Positions 20,701 to 30,535 of a stretch of 64,000 nt of DNA are shown in pieces. Both the position numbers and the translations under genes were made by a program. The notes beneath the pieces are model-generated. The model worked only from the letters and a program-made list of their open reading frames with translations, had not been told where the DNA came from and ran no database searches. Source of the stretch: Tubulanus polymorphus (Eukaryota; Nemertea; Palaeonemertea; Tubulaniformes; Tubulanidae); the NCBI RefSeq assembly GCF_964204645.1, contig NC_134028.1:13877263-13941262 (forward strand). Direction: 5' to 3'. Position 1 is the first letter of the stretch. Every line of letters begins with the position of its first letter.

Positions 20701-21736
20701 AGGATACTTATCTATCTTATAATTATTTTCAAATTGTTTATAATTTGTTAATCTATAAGTATGTTTATTATAATCTTCAACTGGGTGTAAGCAACTTATA
20801 ATTGCCCATAGAAAACATTTATCATCAAAATTTTGTACATTTATTACAGCATTAGTTTTAAATGGTAGTTTAATATAACTCGATGCTTCAATATCTGGTT
20901 CTTTATAATATGATAAATTATTTTCATCAATTGGTTTTGATTTAGTTAACTTATTATATTTTGTGTTATACACATGTAAAGTCATAAATATTATTTCATC
21001 AAATATTAAACAAGATCCTTCAAAATATTTCTCTTCTATTTTAGTTTTTACTTCATTATAACATTTATCTAATTTATCATCTATATGTTGTTTAGATATA
21101 ATATGTTGTGGATGAGAATTGATATTATATATTGGTTTATCTTTAGATTTTATGAATTCAACTTGAGAAGATATACTAATTTTAGGGTATTCAGCATCAG
21201 TTATTATTTTTATTATTTCTTTCATATTTTCTAAATGTTTTTTTATTTTCTTCTTATGTTTTTCCTTTATGAAATTTAAACTCGATAGCTGCTGGACCAA
21301 TATCACTTTTAAATGCTTCGGTTATCTCTATATCTTTTTTATTATCTAATGAATTAATATAATTTCTTACATCTTCCATGTATGGTCTTTTATTGTTTAA
21401 TTTATTTCTTATTCTTTTAATTGTCTTATGTTTCTTATCATTGTCATTATCAAAATAATCTTTACCTAAAATATCATTATTCATATTTCTAATATGGCTT
21501 TTAGATTTTAAATTTTTATTATAATATCTTTTATCACTGAATGATTGACTACAAGTATCACATTTGTATGTTTCTTTTTCATTCTTTAATTCTTCTAATT
21601 TAGTTTCTAATATATCATCTTTATATTCTAATTTCAATTTATTCTCTAAATGTGTTTTAGTTTTATTGTGTCTTGATTTTTGGGATTTATCTATATTGAT
21701 ATTACATGTTGGACAGTAGTACTTATTTGCTTCCAT
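17709..21736 (-). pseudogene. polB: Protein-primed family B DNA polymerase, broken in at least four places
   Basis: This is the replicase of the element, about 1,340 codons. Order from the N-terminus: C2H2-like zinc fingers (YYCPTCNINIDKSQKSRH near 21,700; YKCDTCSQSF), the EYPKISIS region, a second zinc-binding stretch (LCRKCLHTF), ExoI YGDFESL (about 20,300), ExoII FHNLSGYDAHLF (about 19,790), ExoIII YLKSDVLLLTDIF, motif A YIDTNNLYGWAM, motif B LMNNAFYGKTGEN and motif C YFDTDSY (about 18,240). All polymerase and exonuclease acidic residues are present. Breaks: frameshifts near 21,280, 20,675 and 18,350, and a TGA near 20,390. The largest open piece is 550 codons (19,981-18,329). Confidence 0.9.
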
Positions 21737-21787
21737 TTTAATACTAAATTTTTTATTAAAATTGATTTTAGAAGTTCAATGATTTAA

Positions 21788-22172
21788 ATATGTATTATTT
21801 CAATCACACTTTACTAACACTTTTAATGTTTAAAAATCTAACTCATACAAATATAAATATTGAAATAATGTTTAAAATGTATCTATATATCTATTATATA
21901 AGAGCTCACACTTTTATATTGAATAATCTGTCAATTTAAATGTTATTCATTTATATTTTATTCATGTATATGAATATTTTAAGAGTAATAGGGGTAATGG
22001 GCTTTCATGCTAAAGGTTGAAGGGGCGAGTGAGTAAAAAATGAAAGTAACAATAATTTCCATTTGAATTAGGAGTGTGCGCGACTAATTCAACTGGAAAT
22101 TATTGTTATTTTCATTTTTTTGCGAGCTCGACCCTTCGACCTTTGGCCTGAAAGCCCATTACCCCTATTACT
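21788..22172. repeat. Right terminal inverted repeat of the Polinton
   Basis: Complete end. The inner part has CACACTTTACTAACACTTTT and AAAATCTAACTCATACAAAT, shared with the other Polinton ends of the window. The outer 189 bp form a palindrome (next entry). The last base is 22,172 (...ATTACT). Confidence 0.85.
21984..22172. repeat. Terminal hairpin palindrome of the Polinton
   Basis: The left arm starts AGTAATAGGGGTAATGGGCT and the right arm ends with its exact complement AGCCCATTACCCCTATTACT apart from minor inner mismatches. The arms continue through AACAATAATTTCC / GGAAATTATTGTT to a small central loop near GTGTGCGCGAC. The whole would fold into a stem of about 90 bp. The left end of the element keeps the same palindrome minus its outermost ~47 bp. 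Confidence 0.85.
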
Positions 22173-22441
22173 AGTGTAGAATAAAACTCATAGTCCAGTA
22201 GACATTTATTTAGGTTTTATCTAATGCCACAAATTCAAAACTAGTATTAACTGTTGTAAGACTTCTGGTATTACCCAGGGCTTACTCATATTGAATTCAG
22301 TTTGGCCCCTGGCTTCAGTTTCAAGTTCCAGGTTAAAAATCCGACACCCGATGATCATTCTATAGCCTGAACAAGATTTGTGACGCAAAAAACCGTCAGG
22401 TTTACATGACAAAATTCTAAAACGGATTAGAGGTAACTCAC

Positions 22442-22892
22442 CGTATGACATGGCAACCCAAGTTGCTTACATGTTTTTTCGTAAGTAGCTAAACCGGCAT
22501 CTCTCCCTTTCAGTATAATAGTAGCGACAAGATCGGTCCGTGAAAAGTGATATGGCCCATGATATGCGTCTAAAATATATTGACATCGCTGAAGCCCCTC
22601 CCATTTTGAAAAGCATTATCCTCAACAAAGATATGAGGAAAAAGTTTACGAAAGAGTCTTCAATATTGAAAGCACAATTTCTATACCATTTCTTGCATTT
22701 TGAAAAACAGATATGGCTGTCTCCAGTTCAAAACACTTATAAAATGCCGACTATTTCTACCACTACCTCCCGTAAAATCCCCAGTGTTTACTCACCACGT
22801 AGATCCCGCGACAAAATATGGTCAGCTGAACCCGCGCTTTGGTGTATAAGACCATCAATAATATCTTCAACTGAATTTTCAGATATTATTTT
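22442..22892 (-). CDS. DUOX: DUOX-like gene, two exons of the peroxidase domain
   Basis: Exons lie at 22,796-22,892 and 22,442-22,569, both with AG acceptors and GTGAGT donors. The codon split across the join (G|AC) is restored in frame. They encode SENSVEDIIDGLIHQSAGSA-DHIL-RDLR and then GPYHFSRTDLVATII, KGRDAGLATYEKTCKQLGLP, which match the DUOX peroxidase segment that has FSRTD and RGRD-GLP. The exons that follow lie on the other side of the Polinton at 5,365 and lower. The stretch of about 20-25 residues that DUOX proteins carry between LGLP and DVFVGGM was not found, so an exon may have been lost or lies unrecognised in 22,173-22,441. Confidence 0.85.
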
Positions 22893-24172
22893 CTAAAAAT
22901 TGAAGAATAGTCACCAGAATCTTTCAATAACAAAATAGGTTGTCATTTTGTTGAACGACGCGAATTCATCATCTTTACCTTGCAAAACCTCCACTTCCCT
23001 AATTGGAAAATCTTTTTTCCCATTGAACGAATCAAAGTGATTCGACGAGATTTTCTTTTTCATATACATCTTATTCAGTATACCGTTTAATAAATATTTT
23101 GTACTATGAAATACCTGTGAATCCCAGTATGTATTGCAAACACGTCGATCATTATTTCGGCTAGAATAACGATGAATTTAATTTTAGCATGGACTCAAAA
23201 CAAGGAGTACATTCAATTGAGTACAGTAGGGGAGACGAGTTAGTTGTGCCACAAAAAAATTATGTACTAACTTCTTATGGGGGAGGGTTAAAGAAAGATG
23301 TACGTACTTTTCTGGTAGGGGCGGGGGGGGTTGGTGGGGTCTGTCAAACAGATGTACTAACTTAATGGACGAGAGATCCAAAATAACCTCAAATATATGT
23401 CTGAGAGGGAATGAATTACCGTAAACCGATCCTTATCTCATGTAATCCTACACTTTACTAAGTACCACAAACAACCTTGCGTAAAATCATTGAGGTTGCG
23501 TCTAATTAACATAAAAGGTCAAAGAGTACTGTGTGTTTAAGTGTACTGCAAAGATGTTTCGTTACACTGAATTCATTAAACATTTTGTTGAGGCTTGAAG
23601 ATATGGATTGAGATAACAGACAGAAATGATACGATCGATGCAAAATGGCAGAGCTGAGAGCAAAATCCTTAAAACGCAGGTCATCATTTATCACGGGGCC
23701 AAGCTGCACAACAACCGGCGAAAAGCGACGACAATTGTCCCCGCAGGTAAATCAATTTCAAGCTATAGATCTCAATGATATTTCTCAAGCAAATCGAGAC
23801 TTTATTAAACCCCCGTGAAGGTGGCTACCAGTTCGGCCGGTCCGGTTCGGCTCCCGCATCAAATTCATTTTGAATCGGTAGCCGAACCAGTAGCTGGCTC
23901 CCGATTTGGCTCCGAATTCAAAATGTCAATTTCCTATATATTCCGAACCAGAAGCTGAACCAGTAGTCGGTTTCCGATTCGGCTCCCAATTCAAAATGTG
24001 AAGCTATCTACTTCTTATTCGATTCGACGATTGCCTAACCATGGTGTCTGCAATTAAGTGCTAGTCGCAGCCTTGACTTCGGCCACCAGGCTAAACGAGA
24101 TGTTTAAATTGCCATCATTTCTCTACCGATTTCAGTAGTTTACGTGACTGTACCCGATTCATCTTACTCAGA
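22893..24172. other. DUOX intron without recognisable gene; degenerate repeats
   Basis: No exon could be supported. A box GAGTTAGTTGTGCCAC near 23,238 recurs inverted near 28,775. From about 23,820 come diverged repeats of the type GAACCAGTAGCTGGCTCCCG and TTCAAAATGTGAAGCTGGCTAC, then a CGGCCACCAGGC module near 24,080 that is repeated four more times up to 27,510. Confidence 0.4.
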
Positions 24173-25079
24173 AGTAATTGGAAAATCAGGGTATCATACC
24201 AAACGTCGAGAGGTCGGCACATCACTCATCACCACTCGTAATTTTTTCCTTATAAATGGGGGACAGAAAAGCATTCTTAGCAACAATGAATAACAGAATA
24301 AAACCAGCAAAAAACAATATGAAATGAAAAAGTTAGTCGATGTTACAAACTAAATTGAACATAAATTATTAAAATTAGAAAAGAAAAACACTAAATACGG
24401 ATAAAAAATATCAGCAAATTAAAAAATGAAAATAAGTTTAAAGATTTAGAAAAATTTACCTTTTTTGCATTTTTACTCACTTTTATTATTGAAAAAAATT
24501 AATTATTGTTACTCACACTTTACTCACACATTTGATATCGTAAAATCTAAATTATTTTCAGTCACATTTTACTCGCACTTTAGATATTGAAAAATCAAAA
24601 TTATTTTACTTACACTTTACTCACACTTTTAATATTGAAAAATCTAAATCATTTTACTAACTCTTTACTCACACTTTTAATATCGAAAAATCTAAACCAT
24701 TTTACTCACACTTTACTCACGCTTTTCATGTTTCGAATTTTATTATTTTATATTAAAAAGTTTGATCATTTTGGAAAAAAAGCAAAAAAATGTGAATTTT
24801 TCTAAATCTTTAAACTCATTTTTATTTTTTAATTTGCTGATATTTTTTCTCCGTATTTAGTTTTTATCTTTTCTAATATTAATATGTATGTTCAATTTCT
24901 TTTGTAACATCGACTAACTTTTTTATTTCAAATTGTTTTTTGCTGGTTTTATTCTGTTATTTATTGTTGCTAAGAATGCTTTTCTGTCTCCCATTTATTA
25001 GGAAAAGAAATTACCAGTGGTGATGAGTGATGTCCCGACCTCTCGACCTCTGGTATGAAACCCTGATTTTTCAATTACT
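24173..25079. mobile_element. Non-autonomous Polinton derivative with perfect 6-bp target duplication
   Basis: The 907-bp element has terminal inverted repeats of about 290 bp. It starts AGTAATTGGAAAATCAGGG and ends with the complement CCCTGATTTTTCAATTACT. The hexamer CTCAGA is found immediately before it (24,167-24,172) and after it (25,080-25,085), the exact duplication size of Polinton integrases. Each terminal repeat carries a diverged start of the small gene seen at 2,035-2,290. The middle (24,480-24,780) has about five tandem copies of a 50-odd-bp unit with CACTTTACTCACACTTTTAA. Confidence 0.85.
24480..24780. repeat. Subterminal tandem repeat (CACTTTACTCACAC units)
   Basis: About five copies of a unit of about 50-57 bp: ACTTTACTCACACTTTTAAT followed by ATTGAAAAATCTAAAT. 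The same unit occurs in one to three copies inside the Polinton ends at 3,715-3,920, 5,690-5,735 and 21,790-21,850. Confidence 0.75.
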
Positions 25080-25085
25080 CTCAGA

Positions 25086-28000
25086 ATGTCAGTTTCAAAA
25101 TCATTTTCAATCGGTTGCCGAATCGGGAACCGCAAAACCAGTGGCTGGCTCCCAATTCAAAATGTGAAGCTGGCTACTAATTGAGAAACATATTCGATGC
25201 GACTCTATCGCAGACAGGTTAATGTGATGTGTCTGCTGTTAAGTGCTACCCGCAACCTTGACTTCGGCCACCAGGCAAATCGAGACGTCTAAATAACCAT
25301 CATGTCTGTGCCGATTTCAGTAGTTTCACAGTCGCTACGCACTAGTTCCCGATTCATCTTCTTATTCAGAATGTCGATTTTTTAAGCAACCATAATAGGT
25401 AATAGAAATGTATTGAATCGATTTCTGAACCGGGAACCACGAACCGGTAACTGGTTCCCAGTACAACTACCGATTCCCGGTTCCTGGTTCAAAATGTGAA
25501 GCTGGCAACTTAAGGCGAATCTATCTTGTCAAATCAGATTTGATTTTCCTAATTATGATTTGCTAGTCACGTGTAATCTAATCAAATAAGATTTGCACAA
25601 CGGGATGAATTTGACGACTTGTTCCAAACGGCTGACAAGGAAATGCTGCCCGGTTTTAGGGAATATTATTTCCTATGAATGAGTTTTAGTTTGTCTTTAA
25701 GTTTTGACCATTTACTCAACTTTTAATTCTGAAGTTAAACCAAATCAAATTTGATTATTCCAGGAACGATTTTACTTAAAATCAAATTTAATTTGGCGTG
25801 ATAAATTCGCCTTTATTGGGCAACTTAATCGAAACCGACTCTATTTCAGATACGTTAACATAATTGCTTTACCAACCATGTCGGCTGATATGAGATAGGT
25901 AACTTGACCTCGGCCACCAGGCTAATCGAGACGTCTCAATTACCATCATGTCTGTTCCAGGTCCCAGCTTCATAATTTCGTAACCATGTCTGCTGACAAG
26001 AGCTTAACGCAACCTTGACCAACAGTCGATACGAGGCCAATCGAGACGTCTAAATAAAGGACCAATGGTCCAGTGTCTCGCTAAACTGGTGTGAAGTAAA
26101 AAATGTGTCATGTAGGCTACTAGTACGCGAAAATTCATTTCACTGAAAATTAAAAAAGAAGAAATATATCAAAAAAGACTTAATTTTGGTCAGTGATAAC
26201 TGAGTTTTTAACGTAAATGAAATCTTCGAAAAATTCGTTATGGAAATTTTTGTCTCAACAAATTAATGTTTATTTTAATACATCCCTGAAATGACATATA
26301 AAACAACTAAAACTATGAGTGACCAAGTTTATGCAAATTTGAGGCCAGTGCCGGTTACTGACGAAAGAAAGTTTATCTACTGCCATGTTTTTAATAATTT
26401 CACGATAGGATTGTTTTTAGTAGGTTGGCAAGCTTACATCTTTACTCAAGACAAATCATTGTTACGCGCGATATACACTGTGGCGCGTTGACTTATACAT
26501 ACACGCAGAGAACACGAGAGTATATCGAGGCGATATCGTATACGCCACCGTACACGACTTTTTTCAACGCGAACACTCATCACTGTGCCGCGATTTAAAA
26601 CTAATACAAATAATCAGTCTCCAAATCGGATCGTTAATGCGAACGTCAATATAATGACTTCAATTAATGATCATAAAACAACTATTCCAGTCGTGTAAAT
26701 ATCAAACTCATCTTTTTCTGCTTCGATGCTAACAGCTGATCAGTATCATCAGTGAATCAGCTGCGTGGCGAACACGGAAGTAAATTTCCGCAATTTGAAA
26801 CAAGAATTTCGTCAGCTATCTCGATGCAACGTTACCTTATGCACGTTATTTCAAAACTAGATGAATCATTGAACACATCGCAATACAACACAACACAATA
26901 AGTCGTTATATCATACGACTTGAGTATCAGTATTCGCACTAGAAATGGTGAATATGAACCTCTTCAAATTGTACCCCCATTTTGTTTAGCGAAATAATGC
27001 GCACCTGCTGATCCACCTAATTTACATATTCAGCGAATGCTATGAGGTCATGATGGAGTTCAAACCGGGTCAACACAAATTATATACAACCGAGATTTTG
27101 GGGGTTTCGTCTTTGAAAGCCCACTACAGAACAAAGCATCGGATCTTTACGAGATAATGTCCTTCCGACGCAAATAACATTTAATTTTCACGTGTTATTT
27201 TGAACAGCTAAAGATGCTGCATAAGAAAACGTGCTCAAATAAATCGAATTTTTGAATTTTGGTTAATTTCTCCAAAAATATGAAACCCACGGCTTTCAAC
27301 TTTTCGTATCATACGGGAAAACTAATTACGAAATATAATTTTGCTTAATCCGTTCAATTCGCCTATTAGTAGTGAAATTACATTCGTGAAATTACAGGCC
27401 ACTGAAATTGCGTTTGAATGTGCTAAAAATAGCTTTGAGCGTAGTTTATTAAGCCAAAAACCATCATGTCTGCTGATAAGAGATAGGAAACCTGACCTCG
27501 GCCACCAGGCAAATCGGGACGTACGTCCGCTAAATTACCATCATGTCTGTGACGATTTCAGTAGTTTCACAGTCTGCTTCAAGGCCCATGGGCCTCTTGT
27601 TAATACTATTATTATTATTATTAAGCTTTTCATGTAGTTAAAGATGTGAAATATTATGAACCATTCGATATGACATTGTAGATATATATGGTTATGAACT
27701 ATTCAACTTATGTCAGGGTGACATTTTAGTATTGTGAGTATCCGTTATTGTGAGGATTTTCTTTTTCCGATTAGTAAGTGTAGGTTTTTGATGTAAGGTA
27801 GTAGGCAATCACAAATAATTGCCCAGTGGTACAGTAACTTTTAAAATTCCTGTTAATTCAATTAGAGTTTGGGGGGGGGGCTGTTCTCAATATTATTGGG
27901 GACCTACGGATACATTAGACTCGCATACCTCGAAACTGTTGTGGCATCCTCGCTTAAGTGAATATAAGTCGTACTAAATTTCATATCCGAACTAAGCAAT

Positions 28001-28822
28001 AAAATGGCTAAAACGAGTCCGAGGTATGCAGCGCCAATGGCCTATATGAAATGTATGTTTGTATTGTGAATGGAAGGCAAAGACAAGGCTACAGGCAGTT
28101 GCATGTTAAGTTTTGCAGAAAAATAAAAACAAATATACAAACACAAACACAAGGGGTATGATGTTTTTATAAAAATTAAAACCTGCCCGCATAGCTGTAT
28201 AGTGTATGACAGTGGCCTTTTTCAGTTGGCGTTTATATGTTCATCCTCGACGTACAGGTAATATCCACATCTTCGGTGACAAATACCACACCACGTTCGT
28301 TTCCCCTTTCCTTCATTTCGCGGAAGCGTAAAAAAAAGCGAATATGATTGTCTCAATTTCGATTAAATGAGTCGATATAGTTTGAGTCTACAGGTTTTAG
28401 GAAGCTACTTAATTCTAAATAAAGTTTTTGGCATATGTTTTACTTGCATTACTGGTATTTGTTTGGCATTAGTAAAAAAAGAAACTTCCCTCCCGCGTCT
28501 GTTCTTCAGTCTATGGTTGAGCTTTTTATTTCAACTTTTTATTTTTATTTAAAAAAGCAATAAAATAAAATTTGCCCTCGTCAATTTTGAGGAAAAAAAA
28601 CAAATCTGATGAGAAACTAGGTGATTTCTTTGTGTGGCCTTATAGGAGTTGGAAGGTTTATAAAATTCAACCATCGCCAGAATGAAAAATAGTATATACT
28701 CTCGGTGACAGGACACTAGTTTGGTGGTTTCGGACTATACGCTGGCAACAGTAGTCAATTGATTAAAAAGTGGCACAACTAACAATCGTTTACCCTACTA
28801 TCTTTATTAGAATTATATATGA
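25086..28822. repeat. DUOX intron with five copies of a CGGCCACCAGGC module
   Basis: No exon was recognised. The module CATCATGTCTGC...CGCAACCTTGACCTCGGCCACCAGGC followed by AATCGAGACGTCTAAATTAC and CGATTTCAGTAGTTTCACAG occurs near 24,060, 25,240, 25,890, 25,990 and 27,470, with drift. Diverged CCGGTTCCCG repeats lie between them. The span 26,100-27,440 shows nothing I can assign. Near 27,583 the palindrome GGCCCATGGGCC plus TCTTGTTA resembles a box at 3,636. The modules look like a decayed SINE or short tandem family. Confidence 0.4.
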
Positions 28823-28830
28823 ACCCTTAC

Positions 28831-29051
28831 CGAAGTCTGAGAAAATCGGGCATTAACGTCAAATACCACTTGCTAGCAGCTTCTGTGAACAGTGGACTCG
28901 GGTTTGGATTTAAACGGAAATTATAAGTGCTGTATTTAGGTAGAGCCTTACTTACACCGCGTACCATTTCGACATGATCAGGGACGTAAACGTTCGTTTC
29001 AGGACTGGCAATACCCAATAGAATTGGTAACCATTCATACAATATCACATT
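28831..29051 (-). CDS. DUOX: DUOX-like gene, two more exons of the peroxidase domain (heme histidine absent)
   Basis: Exons at about 28,958-29,051 and 28,831-28,882. The first encodes NVILYEWLPILLG, matching the QxxxxxEWLPxLLG segment of DUOX and animal peroxidases. The second encodes EAASKWYLTLMPDFLRLR in the place of the usual AAFRFGHTxxPPxxxR. The proximal heme-ligand histidine of true peroxidases is replaced (KWYLT), as in DUOX ectodomains that do not bind heme. The join G|AA keeps the frame if the donor is GTGTAA rather than the neighbouring GTAAGT. These exons lie upstream of those at 22.4-22.9 kb, so the gene spans at least 24.5 kb of this window. Confidence 0.75.
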
Positions 29052-29157
29052 CTTGAAGAAACAAACGAACAATCTAGGGTTCAAGGGACACCACGGCCAC
29101 TTGGTATGAGAGGTATGAAATGCTCAACAACATTTGTTGACAACTAAATGTAATAGG

Positions 29158-29324
<167 letters not shown>

Positions 29325-29326
29325 CT

Positions 29327-29600
29327 GTGTATTGATTACTGTGTATGTCATTTGTCTGGACATTAAACAGTAGACGACTTAGGATACTACCTAGCGTGAC
29401 TCCACTAGTTAGACCGACTTATTCCAAGATGAGGCGTTCCGTTGATTTTGGCTATAAGTTTTCGTTCAGAGATAACTGCTGAGCCATTTGGGCGACCTAT
29501 CATTGATACTGTTTCCTAATAGCCTGTTTAGTTAGTAATGGCTGATGTTGTGCCTTGTCTAATGCTTTGTCGAAATCCACCGATGAACAGGATTCTAAGA
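29327..29600 (-). pseudogene. Reverse-transcriptase fragment of a LINE, copy 1
   Basis: On the minus strand, diverged phrases of a non-LTR reverse transcriptase can be read: FDKAFD, LKWLSSYLSE, GxxQGSILSxLLFN and LTNDIHS. Frames are broken by indels. The same fragment recurs at about 32,990-33,235 (minus) and 36,778-37,030 (plus) as part of a larger composite repeat. Confidence 0.55.
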
Positions 29601-30340
29601 CAGCAGAAAACCCGTTATCGCTGCTTTGCAGCTATATTTATTATTATTTTATGTCACACTATTTTCGCTAAAAGAACTAAGGCTTTGTTACCTTGCCGCT
29701 GTTGTCGATACAATCCGTATGATATCGTTCAGCTCACTGAGATCTTCAAATACATCGCGTGTTTTTTCACGAATCATCGTCACAAAAGCACTGTCGGGCC
29801 GTAAACATCGTAAATTAAGCCCCATTCAATGGGGCGACATGTTTTTCGAGTCGTCATCCCGAATTCAACCCGCAGGCCGATTGTCACTTCGATTATCAAT
29901 TCAAGTATAAATGAACGAATTAATTGCCACAGACTTCATATTCAGCCGCGGTCTTCGAACAGTAATTTTAACAATTGCCCATTTTCCTCATCAAATCCGA
30001 TACACAGGAAATTTACTACTTTAGATTTTAAAAGCACTGCCGAGCCGTAAACATCGACAAATCGACGTGTGTCACTACATCATCGTTCCGGGGATCAGCT
30101 GCGAGTTTCTCCTCATCATGAGAATCAAATCGAGTACAAATTAGTTTATTACTACCAGTGCCACGGGCTTCAAGCAGTTAGTTTAGCAATACCTGCTTTT
30201 CTTTACCAAATTAACCGTGTATTTACTAAGATAAATAATAAGTGTACCGGGGAGTCGTAGGCCTAAACTAAACACGCCGACGAGAAGCGGAGAAAAGCTG
30301 TTATGTCGACGAGGTATCAAAATAAAAGAATATATTACTT
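29600..30340 (-). repeat. Composite repeat block U, minus orientation
   Basis: Reverse complement of 36,000-36,750 and 38,880-39,600 with many small differences. Shared marks are GCTGCAAAGCAGCGATAACG, ACGACGATGTAG, TTTACTAAGATAAAT and TATTCTTTTATTTTGATAC. No open gene. Confidence 0.7.
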
Positions 30341-30535
30341 TATTGCGACTTTCAGCAACGCCAGTCACAAGGAGTCGCACGTGTTCTACTTTCTGCGACG
30401 CGACACGACTGTCACAACCAACCTACGCGCTCCTGCGACTGGCGGAAGCTAGTCGCACACAGTCGCTGACAATCGTTTCGCAGCCGACTTGCACCGAAAC
30501 TTGCGATGCAACGCGAGAATCGCATCGCGTCACAA
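30340..30535. repeat. GTCGCA-rich repeat block, split by a transposon
   Basis: GC-rich block dominated by GTCGCA/TGCGAC words. It continues at 32,361-32,400 after the inserted element described next. Matching blocks lie at 37,610-38,235 and 39,930-40,260. Open frames across it are by-products of its base composition. Confidence 0.7.

Larger units (their letters stand above)
5397..22172. mobile_element. Polinton/Maverick element, nearly full length, inserted in a DUOX intron
   Basis: The element is 16.8 kb and has long terminal inverted repeats (about 340 bp on the left, 385 bp on the right). The right end is ...ATTACT and its complement begins AGTAATAG, which fits the AG start of Polintons. 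The left repeat lacks roughly the outermost 47 bp, so the 6-bp target duplication expected on both sides (AGTGTA follows the right end) is not found on the left. It encodes the Polinton core set: protein-primed DNA polymerase, retroviral-type integrase with chromodomain, packaging ATPase, major capsid protein and a penton-like protein. No Ulp1/adenovirus-type cysteine protease was recognised. Many genes carry stops or frameshifts, so this copy is not autonomous. Confidence 0.92.

Noticed and set aside
22940-23060. Possible extra DUOX exon (HFDSFNGKKDF phrase before GTAAAG)
   Set aside because: It resembles a DUOX segment weakly, but the splice phase does not fit exon 22,796-22,892 and no good acceptor is present.
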